NCBI GenBank assembly: GCA_026129865.1
Contig: JAHCHG010000001.1
Coordinates: 310,001-374,000 of the forward strand
From: Pyrinomonadaceae bacterium
Lineage (GTDB): Bacteria; Acidobacteriota; Blastocatellia; Pyrinomonadales; Pyrinomonadaceae
Reading direction: 5' to 3'
DNA: 64,000 bases
Below the pieces are notes generated by a model that searched no databases, was not told where the DNA came from, and was given only the letters and a program-made list of their open reading frames with translations. Position numbers and translations under genes: made by a program. How positions within the stretch are numbered: position 1 is the first letter of the stretch; each line of letters opens with the position of its first letter. Positions 1 through 8,560 of this stretch are shown in pieces.

Positions 1-129
1 GTATTGACGTCCCGCAGCTTTTTTCAAAATGCAACCCGGAAATTTCAGTAGTACGACTGAGTGATTCTCTAAAGTAATCGCCCCTTCATGATCTATAGAT
101 CAAGACCCGCGCCCTACGGTCGCCAACGC

Positions 130-748
130 AAGGGCAGAAACGCGACCGCTAGGGAGCGTGCAATTCTCCCGCAAATACAAGGGCAGAAACGCGACCGCTA
201 GGGAGCGTGCAGCACTCCCGCATCAACCAACTCTCGCAAACGCAAGGGAGCGTGCTCGACCCACACTTCGGAGATCACTTCCTAGTGATGCGCAATAGCG
301 CCACATTCAACATATTCGCATTTTCGGTACGCTCCACTTAACGGTCTCGCTTCTTAATTTTGTTTTGCGGAATTGTAAACTGCGAGCTTTCTGCACGCTC
401 CCTTGCAGTCGCGTTTCTGCCATTCGCTTCTGCCGAGTTGTATACTGCGGGCATTCTGCACGTTCCCTTGCGGTCGCGTTTCTGCCATTCGCTCTTGCCG
501 GGGATGTTTACTGCGGGCTTTTTGCACGCTCCCTTGCGGTCGCGTTTCTGCCATTCGCTTCTGCCGGGAAGTTTACTGCGGGCTTTTTGCACGCTCCCTT
601 GCGGTCGCGTTTCTGCCATTCGCTTTTGCCGGCATGTTTACTGCGGGCTTTCTGCACGCTCGCTTGCGGTCGCGCTTCTGCCATTCGCTTTTGCCGGGAC
701 GTTTAATGCGGGCTTTTTGCACGCTCCGTTGCGGTCGCGTTTCTGCCT
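130..748. repeat. Dispersed repeat array 1: two A-orientation copies, then six tandem B-orientation copies
   Basis: Two copies of a 28-base core that begins GCAGAAACGCGACC and ends AGGGAGCGTGC lie at 133-161 and 182-210, 49 bases apart (orientation A). After a spacer, six copies of the reverse complement (orientation B: starts GCACGCTCCCTTG, ends GTCGCGTTTCTGC) start at 393, 458, 524, 589, 654 and 719, a period of 65-66 bases. The inter-core sequences of the B copies are alike (all contain a TGCGGGC-type block), so this is tandem amplification and not a CRISPR. A copies have CTAG at the core centre and B copies CTTG. The overlapping open frames here are repetitive and not genes. I see nothing else in 1-129, 211-392 or 749-860. 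Confidence 0.9.
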
Positions 749-879
749 TTTTGATAGTCGCTGGCATACGCATTGCAGTTTAGACATCTAGAAGCAAAAT
801 TTACGGAGATCGTTCCAAATTCATACGATAATTCAAGTTTTGCAAACCGAAATTATAAATTAAAAGGAGAACAGGAAAT

Positions 880-1323
880 ATGTTGGTAAAAGATATTATG
901 GCGACAAACCCGGCTTGCTGCACGGCGGATTCGGGATTGCAGGAAGTTGCAAAGATGATGGTGCTCAACGATTGCGGCTGCATTCCGGTGGTCGAGGACA
1001 ACACGCACAATAAGCTTTTGGGTGTGATCACGGATCGCGACATTTGCTGCCGCGCTGTGGCTGAAGGAAAAAATCCGCTTGAATTGACGGCGAAAGACAT
1101 TATGACCGAAAAGGTTTTCACCGTTACGCCGCGGACTTCGGTCGAAGACTGCTGCAATTTGATGGAAGAAAAACAGGTGCGCCGCATTGCCGTAATCGAT
1201 GAAAAAGGCGGATGCTGCGGGATGGTCGCACAGGCTGATATTGCGATAAATACCGACCAAAGAAAGACTGCCGAGGTAGTTCAGGAAGTTTCCAAAGCGT
1301 CGGCAAGTTCACATTCGGCTTAA
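880..1323 (+). CDS. Cysteine-rich tandem CBS-domain protein
   Basis: A 147-residue protein with two CBS motifs (about residues 1-60 and 68-125), the adenosyl-ligand-binding Bateman module. It has no attached enzyme domain, so it is probably a soluble sensor or regulatory partner. The start is ATG 880 with AAAGGAGA upstream. Ten cysteines are unusual for this family: 13, 14, 32, 34, 56, 57, 91, 92, 112 and 113, mostly as CC or CxC pairs. Six of them recur at equal positions in the CBS protein at 1791-2246, which suggests metal or redox function (inference). The gene sits between two arrays of the same dispersed repeat. The CBS assignment is firm; the ligand and partner are unknown. Confidence 0.9.
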   Translation: MLVKDIMATNPACCTADSGLQEVAKMMVLNDCGCIPVVEDNTHNKLLGVITDRDICCRAVAEGKNPLELTAKDIMTEKVFTVTPRTSVEDCCNLMEEKQVRRIAVIDEKGGCCGMVAQADIAINTDQRKTAEVVQEVSKASASSHSA

Positions 1324-1347
1324 GACTTCCCAAAATCAAAACTTTAT

Positions 1348-1385
1348 AGACCGCTCGCCAGCTAAGGCAGGCGGTCTTTTTTTTG
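1348..1385 (+). terminator. Rho-independent terminator after CBS gene 1
   Basis: AGACCGC (1348-1354) pairs with GCGGTCT (1371-1377), with an inner GCC/GGC stem, followed by an uninterrupted T run to 1384. Confidence 0.85.
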
Positions 1386-1431
1386 GGGACTTGATTGCAT
1401 AGACAGAGAAGCTACCTCGCTAATCAAAGGC

Positions 1432-1662
1432 TGAAACGCGACCGCTAGGGAGCGTGCAGAAAGTGCGCAGATCGTTAAGCTCCAGGTACACAACATTTTC
1501 AAGGCACGCTTCCTGGCGGTCGCGTTTCTGCCCTTTTTGGCTCGGAGTTATTTTATTGCGGGAGTTTGGCACGCTCCCTGGCGGTCGCGTTTCTGCCACT
1601 CTTGGCTCGGAGTTGTTTTATTGCGGGAGTTTGGCACGCTCCCTGGCGGTCGCGTTTCTGCC
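1432..1662. repeat. Dispersed repeat array 2: one A copy, then three B copies
   Basis: Same family as the array at 130-748. One A copy (1432-1458) is followed by B cores starting at 1504, 1569 and 1634, again exactly 65 bases apart. The B cores here read CTGG at the centre where array 1 has CTTG. The spacers (ending in a TTGCGGGAGTTT block) are recognisably related to those of array 1 but form their own homogenised set. The A copy and first B copy are about 45 bases apart and could fold as a long imperfect hairpin. Confidence 0.88.
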
Positions 1663-1790
1663 TTTGATTACGGCGGGGTTTTTAGGTGCGGTACGCAGTT
1701 TGCAGAAGTAATTTGTACACGGATATTTTTCACGGCAAAATGCCTTAAAAAGATACAGGTGAATTCTGAAACTGGATACGAGGTGAATTG

Positions 1791-2246
1791 ATGTTGATAA
1801 AAGATGTTTTGTCGGACGCGTCTGCCGTCTGCACGATGGAAACTTACCTGCCGGATGTCGCTCAAAAAATGGCGGAAACGCGGAGCGGCTGCGTTGCGAT
1901 CGTAGAAAGTATGTCGCACAGAAATCTGATCGGAATCGTTACGGAACACGATATTTGCGAACGCGCAGTTGCAAAGGGATTAAACCTGCAGCGGACGACC
2001 GCCGGCAGAGTTCTGAACAGCAACTTTAAGACGATCGGTGATAATGTTGAGATCGAAGAATGCTGTCGTAAGATGATCGCCGACGATATTAAATATCTCG
2101 CCGTTTTGAACAGCAAAAATCAATGTGTCGGCTTGATCACGCGTGATCAGATCTCCAATTGGCTGCCCGCGACCTATTCCGGCAGCTTTCCAAATCCTGC
2201 AGCAGAACAGCGGGAACCGATAAATTATACAGACCGCATTTTTTAA
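1791..2246 (+). CDS. Tandem CBS-domain protein with conserved cysteines
   Basis: A 151-residue two-CBS protein, paralogous to the one at 880-1323. ATG 1791 is preferred over the in-frame TTG 1788 because GAGGTGA lies just upstream. Its six cysteines (14, 34, 56, 91, 92, 112) all fall at positions that are also cysteine in the first paralogue, when both are numbered from ATG. The C-terminal 30 residues are Pro- and polar-rich with no recognised domain. The gene converges on atpC, from which it is separated by a bidirectional hairpin. The role is probably regulatory; the partner is unknown. Confidence 0.88.
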   Translation: MLIKDVLSDASAVCTMETYLPDVAQKMAETRSGCVAIVESMSHRNLIGIVTEHDICERAVAKGLNLQRTTAGRVLNSNFKTIGDNVEIEECCRKMIADDIKYLAVLNSKNQCVGLITRDQISNWLPATYSGSFPNPAAEQREPINYTDRIF

Positions 2247-2253
2247 AATAGAT

Positions 2254-2277
2254 AAGGCGAGCCGAAACTCGCCTTTT
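2254..2277. terminator. Bidirectional terminator between CBS gene 2 and atpC
   Basis: GGCGAG (2256-2261) pairs with CTCGCC (2268-2273). AA precedes the stem and TTTT follows it, so it can serve both converging transcripts. Confidence 0.7.
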
Positions 2278-2297
2278 CCAATAAAATTCCAAAGATT

Positions 2298-2699
2298 CTA
2301 GCGTCCGGCTGCGAGCTGCAGTTGGGCGTTTGCCTTTTCCAAACGTTCCGATTCGATCTCAAAATCTTCGGCTGAACCGTCTTTCCAGGATCCGAGCACC
2401 TTTTCGGCTTCGGCTTTCGCAGCGCGTGCCGACTCAACATCGATCTCGCCGGATTTTTCCGCGATATCCGTCAAAACCGAAACTTTGTTCGAGCTGACCT
2501 CGACAAATCCGCCCGAAACAACCATCTTTTCAACCGAACCGCCTTTGCTGACGGATAAGATACCAGGTTTTAACGCAGAGATAAGCGGCGCGTGATTTGA
2601 AAGAATTCCAACTTCGCCGGTCGCCGTCGGAACGGTAACCGAATCGACCGTATCTGAAAGCACCATTTTCGCCGGTGTAACAATTTCTAAGTTCAACAT
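2298..2699 (-). CDS. atpC: F1 ATP synthase epsilon subunit
   Basis: This is the epsilon (central stalk, regulatory) subunit of F1Fo ATP synthase, about 133 residues. The family's N-terminal beta-sandwich is visible: LNLEIVTPAK at the start, then TGEVGILSNHAPL around residues 30-42. A helical Ala/Glu-rich C-terminal hairpin follows. I chose ATG 2699 because it gives the family's usual N-terminus; an upstream in-frame TTG (2714) would add five residues. It is the second gene of an atpD-atpC pair, separated from atpD by about 90 bases with inverted repeats. Confidence 0.95.
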   Translation of the reverse strand: MLNLEIVTPAKMVLSDTVDSVTVPTATGEVGILSNHAPLISALKPGILSVSKGGSVEKMVVSGGFVEVSSNKVSVLTDIAEKSGEIDVESARAAKAEAEKVLGSWKDGSAEDFEIESERLEKANAQLQLAAGR

Positions 2700-2706
2700 A
2701 TCGTTA

Positions 2707-2780
2707 AAGTTCAAGGTTGAAAGTTCAAAGCTCCAAGTTCAAAGCATTTTTACCTTGAACTCGAAACTTTGAACTTTAAA
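2707..2780. repeat. GTTCAAAG-type inverted repeats between atpD and atpC
   Basis: AAGTTCAAGGT (2707-2717) is complementary to ACCTTGAACT (2752-2761). Further GTTCAAAG blocks within the interval can pair with CTTTGAAC near 2768. In the atpDC transcript this would be an intercistronic hairpin of the kind that tunes the beta:epsilon ratio (inference), or a dispersed repeat. Confidence 0.6.
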
Positions 2781-2788
2781 CTGCTTCT

Positions 2789-4327
<1,539 letters not shown>

Positions 4328-4366
4328 TCAAAAAATGGTGTGTTAACAAAGGAGAGAGATTATCAT

Positions 4367-4525
4367 ATGCGCAATAAAGTTGGCAAAGACGGCATAGAAA
4401 AAAGTTTCGTATCAAATTCCGGTACAAAATTGCTTCTACGCGGAGCGGCGTTTTGGCAGGAATTGTCCATTTCTGCGGCGGTGGCACTATATTTGTTTTA
4501 CAATCGACACTATGAAATGGATTAG
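4367..4525 (+). CDS. Possible small protein upstream of the sterol-desaturase gene
   Basis: A 52-residue frame from ATG 4367, preceded by AAAGGAGAG (spacing about 12, rather long). The C-terminal third is hydrophobic (SISAAVALYLFY) and could be a membrane segment. It overlaps the next gene's start by 14 bases. No homology is recognised. It may instead be leader sequence. Confidence 0.2.
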   Translation: MRNKVGKDGIEKSFVSNSGTKLLLRGAAFWQELSISAAVALYLFYNRHYEMD

Positions 4526-5288
4526 CGGAATTTTAACGGTCGGAACGTTCGCGGTTTTGTATATTTTTGAGAAAAAGAGACCACTTCGTAAACAGATCGA
4601 GAACAAAGAGATAAGCACCGTCCGAAATCTTGCGATCGCTTCCGCGGCTGGACTTGCGATCGGATTGTTCGAAAAGCCGGTAACCGACAGGCTTACGAAG
4701 TATGTCGACAGCAGCGATTTTGGGTTATTAAAGTTGTTTAAATTGCCGAGATTCCTTGAAACCGCCCTCGCGGTAGTTTTGCTCGATTACACACTTTACA
4801 TCTGGCATGTCCTAACGCATAAAATTCCCTTTTTATGGCGTTTTCACAAGATCCATCACGCCGATCTCGATTTAACGGCATCAACGGCGATTCGATTTCA
4901 TTTCGCGGAAATGACGATTTCAGTTGTCTTTCGCGCCGGGCAGATCTTGCTAATTGGAGTGTCGCCAAAAGCTCTCCAGATATGGCAAAGCCTGCTGTTC
5001 CTGAGCGTATTTTTTCACCATTCAAATGTGCGTCTTCCGAAAGAGTTTGAAGAAAAGCTCGAAAAAGTGATCGTTACGCCGCGGCTTCACGGCATTCACC
5101 ATTCGGAGAAAAAGGAAGAAATGGATTCAAACTGGTCGAGCGGTCTTAGCATTTGGGATTATCTGCATCGAACTTTTCGTAACGATATACCGCAACACGA
5201 GATCAGGATCGGTGTTTCGGGTTTCGATTCCGAAGATGACGTAACGATCCGAAAAATGCTGATCGAGCCGTTTAAAAGCGAGAGATAA
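4512..5288 (+). CDS. Sterol desaturase / fatty acid hydroxylase family membrane protein
   Basis: A 258-residue integral membrane protein of the fatty-acid hydroxylase superfamily, non-haem di-iron oxygenases that hydroxylate or desaturate lipids. The histidine clusters are clear: HVLTH, HKIHH, a single H (RFHFAE), HHSN and HGIHHSEKKEEMDSNW, giving the 8-His ligand set. The hydrophobic N-terminus and central segments fit the membrane topology. It diverges from atpD. The substrate cannot be told from sequence; a sterol, carotenoid or fatty acyl chain is possible. Confidence 0.9.
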   Translation: MKWISGILTVGTFAVLYIFEKKRPLRKQIENKEISTVRNLAIASAAGLAIGLFEKPVTDRLTKYVDSSDFGLLKLFKLPRFLETALAVVLLDYTLYIWHVLTHKIPFLWRFHKIHHADLDLTASTAIRFHFAEMTISVVFRAGQILLIGVSPKALQIWQSLLFLSVFFHHSNVRLPKEFEEKLEKVIVTPRLHGIHHSEKKEEMDSNWSSGLSIWDYLHRTFRNDIPQHEIRIGVSGFDSEDDVTIRKMLIEPFKSER

Positions 5289-5307
5289 GAGTTTAGGTCA
5301 ACGACTG

Positions 5308-5438
5308 GAGCGCAATCCGTCCCGGTTGCAGCCGCCGCGCAAGCCGCGGAAAGATGTTCGAGTACGAGGAACTTTATTTAGCGCAAAGGCGTTTTCGCGT
5401 CGAAGCGACGATAATTGCAGCCGGGACTGATTGCGCTC
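5308..5438. repeat. Long inverted repeat between converging genes
   Basis: The left arm (5308-5332, starting GAGCGCAATCCGTCCCGG) and right arm (5414-5438, ending ACTGATTGCGCTC) are near-perfect reverse complements over about 25 bases. The roughly 80-base interior contains smaller GC-rich stems. It fills most of the gap between the desaturase-like gene and the SDR gene. It could be a mobile palindromic element or an RNA processing/termination structure. Confidence 0.7.
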
Positions 5439-5453
5439 GGGTTAAATTTATTT

Positions 5454-6437
5454 CTAACCCGCCCGCGTTTCGCCGCCTAAAAGCGTCATAACCTCGCCCG
5501 TGATGTAGCTTGAGTCCGCGTCCGACGCGAAAAAAACGTATGCCGGCGCAACTTCTTCGGGTTGTCCGGGACGCTTCATCGGTGTATCAGCACCATGTTT
5601 GGCTACTTCTTCCGCCGATTTATCGGCGACGTTCAACGGCGTCCAGATCGGTCCCGGAGCGACGCAATTGACGCGAATTTTCCGCTTTACCAGCATTTGC
5701 GCAAGCGATTTTGAAAATGCATGGATCGCTCCCTTCGTCGATGAATAGGCGAGCAGATCTTTGTTCCCTTCCAAGCCTGTGATCGAACCGGTATTGACGA
5801 TCGCGCTTCCCTCGCCCATATGCTCGAGCGCGTATTTAACCATGTAAAAATATCCGTAAATGTTGGTCTTAAAATGCTTGTCCCAGTCGTCGAACGAGAC
5901 CTCTTCGAATGATTCCTGATGTTTCTGGAACGCAGCGTTGTTGACTAAAACATCGAGTTTTCCAAATTTCTTGACGACCTTTTCAACAGCTTTCTTACAA
6001 AACTTCTCATCTTTGACATCACCGGGTATCAAAAGCGATCTTCCGCCTTCGTTTTCGATCTGCCGCGCCGTTTCTTCTGCATCGCTTCGTTCTTCTTTTA
6101 GGTAAACGATCGCGACATCGGCGCCTTCGCGGGCATAAAGCACCGCAACAGCCCGCCCGATCCCCGAATCGCCGCCGGTGATAAGCGCCGACTTTCCTTT
6201 TAGTTTGCCGGAACCTTTATAATTCGGCGCTAGATATTGCGGACGCGGATCGATCTCCGATTCGATGCCGGGACGCGGCTGATGCTGCTTCGGCAACGGG
6301 CTTTTCGGTTTCGAACCATTCTGGTTCTTCGGCGTTTTCCCGCCGTTCTTTTTCGATACGCCGCTGTCCGTTTTCGTTCCTTTCGCCGAAGTAGCCGCGT
6401 TTCGTTTCGCTACAGACTTTTTGTTTTCGGATTTCAT
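5454..6437 (-). CDS. SDR-family oxidoreductase, general-stress type, with basic N-terminal tail
   Basis: A 327-residue short-chain dehydrogenase/reductase. Residues 1-80 are a Lys/Asn/Pro-rich, low-complexity basic tail. The Rossmann domain follows: TGGDSGIG at 87-94, then NNAA, GSITG...YSSTK (Ser-Tyr-Lys catalytic set) and VAPGPIWTPL. Sequence features match the group annotated as glucose/ribitol dehydrogenase or general-stress SDRs, which usually carry a shorter tail. The substrate is not determinable. It lies 7 bases after a small basic protein gene, probably one operon. Confidence 0.93.
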   Translation of the reverse strand: MKSENKKSVAKRNAATSAKGTKTDSGVSKKNGGKTPKNQNGSKPKSPLPKQHQPRPGIESEIDPRPQYLAPNYKGSGKLKGKSALITGGDSGIGRAVAVLYAREGADVAIVYLKEERSDAEETARQIENEGGRSLLIPGDVKDEKFCKKAVEKVVKKFGKLDVLVNNAAFQKHQESFEEVSFDDWDKHFKTNIYGYFYMVKYALEHMGEGSAIVNTGSITGLEGNKDLLAYSSTKGAIHAFSKSLAQMLVKRKIRVNCVAPGPIWTPLNVADKSAEEVAKHGADTPMKRPGQPEEVAPAYVFFASDADSSYITGEVMTLLGGETRAG

Positions 6438-6444
6438 AAATGTT

Positions 6445-6633
6445 TTAAATTATTGACGATGACTTTCTTCGCCGGACAGGTCGTCGGCGTTTATCGAAAA
6501 GGAAATCGGGAATCTCGAGCGCCGGACATTTCACCTCTTTGAAATTGCCAAGGGGTTTCGAGTCTTCCATTTGGCGAATTTTCTCATCGGACATTTTTTC
6601 ACCGGCGATTGCTTTTTGCTGAATACTGATCAT
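6445..6633 (-). CDS. Small hypothetical protein upstream of the SDR
   Basis: A 62-residue product from ATG 6633, preceded by a clean AGGAG (spacing 7). I prefer this to a longer upstream frame. The N-terminal half is acidic/polar (SDEKIRQMEDSKPLGNF) and the C-terminus is strongly basic (FDKRRRPVRRRKSS). No family is recognised. With only 7 bases to the SDR start it is very likely co-transcribed, and the SDR also carries a basic tail. Confidence 0.6.
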   Translation of the reverse strand: MISIQQKAIAGEKMSDEKIRQMEDSKPLGNFKEVKCPALEIPDFLFDKRRRPVRRRKSSSII

Positions 6634-6838
6634 TGGTTTTCTCCTAAAACTAAACCAAAGGGGATTTTCTTTTGCCCGATTTTGGATAAGCAAATTCGGT
6701 GCGCTTGTTTTTATAGAGTTAGAAGATGCAATGAACGTGCCCCAACCGATACCGGAGGATTTTATTGACAGAGCAAAACGGTTTTAGTAGCCTCGTTCTT
6801 GTTCAATAATTCGATTATCAGAGGAAAAATTTTTTAAT

Positions 6839-7789
6839 TTGAACAATTCAAAAAAGATAGAACTCCCGCCGCAAGGTCTGAAAACGCTATTCGGCGTTCA
6901 AGATCAAAATATTAAATATCTGGAAGCCCTTCTCGATATCGACATCAGCGCTCGCGGGAACGAACTGATGGTCGATGGCGACGAAAAGGACATCGAAACG
7001 GTCGAGAAAATTTTGAAGGATTTTGCCGAGCTTTTTGACGAGGGAAATCAATTTTCCGATAAAGAGCTTCGCGATGCGTTCAAACAGATAGCCGAAGACC
7101 GCGCTTATTCGCTTCGCGACTATTTTAAAAATTCCAGATTCAATCCTTCGGGCAAAAAGCAGGTCGCCCCGAAAACCGCGAACCAGCGAAAATACATCGA
7201 GGCAATTCAGGACAAAGATCTTACCTTCGGGATCGGTCCGGCGGGCACCGGAAAATCGTTCCTTGCCGTTGCGGTTGCGGTTCAATCGCTGTTTGCAAAG
7301 CAGGTTGAGCGAATCGTTCTCACTCGTCCTGCAGTCGAAGCCGGCGAAAAGCTCGGGTTTCTTCCGGGCGATCTGCAGGAAAAGGTCGATCCTTATCTTC
7401 GTCCGCTTTACGATGCGCTTTTCGATCTCGTCGACACGGAACGCGTGACGAAAATGCTGGAAAAACGGATCATCGAGATCGCTCCGCTGGCATTTATGCG
7501 AGGACGAACTATAAATAATGCGTTTATTATTCTCGATGAAGCACAAAACACGACCGGCGAACAGATGAAAATGTTCCTCACGCGAATTGGTTTCGGGTCA
7601 AAGGTCGTTGTGACCGGCGACGTTACGCAGATCGATCTGCCGCGCGGTCAGCACAGCGGTCTGCGCGAAGCAGAACGCGTTTTGAGCGGAATCCCGGAAA
7701 TTGAATTCATATTTTTTGACAAAAAGGACGTCGTTCGTCACCGGTTGGTTCAGCTGATCGTTGAGGCTTACGAAAACGATTCCGAATAA
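6839..7789 (+). CDS. ybeZ: PhoH-family ATPase (PhoL/YbeZ type)
   Basis: A 316-residue PhoH-like P-loop protein. There is an N-terminal KH-like region (about 1-100), then the ATPase: [16 protein letters not shown] (Walker A), [30 protein letters not shown] (Walker B) and [14 protein letters not shown]. Translation probably starts at TTG 6839, since GAGG lies 14 bases upstream and no ATG occurs before residue ~50. In many bacteria this ATPase is encoded next to ybeY and works with it in ribosome maturation and rRNA quality control; the adjacency here supports that. Confidence 0.93.
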   Translation: MNNSKKIELPPQGLKTLFGVQDQNIKYLEALLDIDISARGNELMVDGDEKDIETVEKILKDFAELFDEGNQFSDKELRDAFKQIAEDRAYSLRDYFKNSRFNPSGKKQVAPKTANQRKYIEAIQDKDLTFGIGPAGTGKSFLAVAVAVQSLFAKQVERIVLTRPAVEAGEKLGFLPGDLQEKVDPYLRPLYDALFDLVDTERVTKMLEKRIIEIAPLAFMRGRTINNAFIILDEAQNTTGEQMKMFLTRIGFGSKVVVTGDVTQIDLPRGQHSGLREAERVLSGIPEIEFIFFDKKDVVRHRLVQLIVEAYENDSE

Positions 7790-7796
7790 ATTTTCA

Positions 7797-8228
7797 ATGA
7801 TCGAGATCGTCAACAAACAGCGAAAGGTAAAGTTGGAAATTTCGACGATCGAAAGCTTTGTCAAGAATTCTCTCGAATTGATCAAAGAATCCGGAAATAG
7901 GGCGCCGGTCGTTGTTTTTGTCAGCGATGCAAAGATGAAGTCGCTAAACAGCGATTTTCGCCGGATAGATCACACGACGGACGTTCTGTCGTTTCCATTT
8001 GAAGCTGAAGAATTTGAAAAAGAAAGCGCGCCGCTCGGCGATATTGTAATTTCCGTCGAGCAGGCTGCGCGTCAGGCGGCGGAAAATGACCTGTCTTTTG
8101 AGCTCGAATTAAAACAGCTAATTCTTCATGGCATTCTCCATCTTTGCGGTTACGATCACGAAATCGATAATGGAGAGATGGATGCACGCGAAGGCGAATT
8201 GCGGAATCTGCTGAAAATTGAAGATTGA
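7797..8228 (+). CDS. ybeY: Endoribonuclease YbeY
   Basis: The UPF0054/YbeY metal-dependent endoribonuclease used in 16S rRNA 3' maturation and ribosome quality control. It is 143 residues long from ATG 7797, which follows the phoH stop by 7 bases; an upstream in-frame start would overlap phoH and lacks support. The signature HGILHLCGYDH gives the three zinc-binding histidines near the C-terminus, and TDVLSFPFE is also typical. Confidence 0.95.
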   Translation: MIEIVNKQRKVKLEISTIESFVKNSLELIKESGNRAPVVVFVSDAKMKSLNSDFRRIDHTTDVLSFPFEAEEFEKESAPLGDIVISVEQAARQAAENDLSFELELKQLILHGILHLCGYDHEIDNGEMDAREGELRNLLKIED

Positions 8229-8560
8229 TGCCAAGTCCGCTTTTTCTACGACCCTTAAATAGCCTTTCTTGCCGACTGTGTTTTAGATTGACTGTTCAAT
8301 CTCTCATTCCACTTCCCCGTTTAGAGTTGTTGGTAGTTCTCTCATTTTTTATATTCTAAAAGCTTTTTTGCCTGACAGCGCATTTTAAGTTTATTAATCA
8401 AAAGCGGTCGCAACCGACGATTGACGGGCATTTTTGCCGAACGCGGGATCTTCCGTATAGACAGAAGCTGATTTAAACTCGGACCGAAAAACGCCGCCCA
8501 GGTATCATAAATAGGTTATTTATGCTCAATTATGTGCTAGTCTGAATTCTCAAACTTTTT
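8229..8560. other. Intergenic region between ybeY and zwf
   Basis: About 330 bases, AT-rich and rich in pyrimidine runs. I see no convincing gene, tRNA or strong terminator. It presumably contains the zwf promoter, but no element can be assigned with confidence. Confidence 0.5.

Noticed and set aside
338-791. Several overlapping open frames on both strands in the repeat array
   Set aside because: They translate the repeat in all frames (Arg/Cys/Leu-rich repeats) and have no start or family support.
130-1662. CRISPR array
   Set aside because: The intervening sequences are similar to each other, no cas genes are nearby, and the orientation switches.
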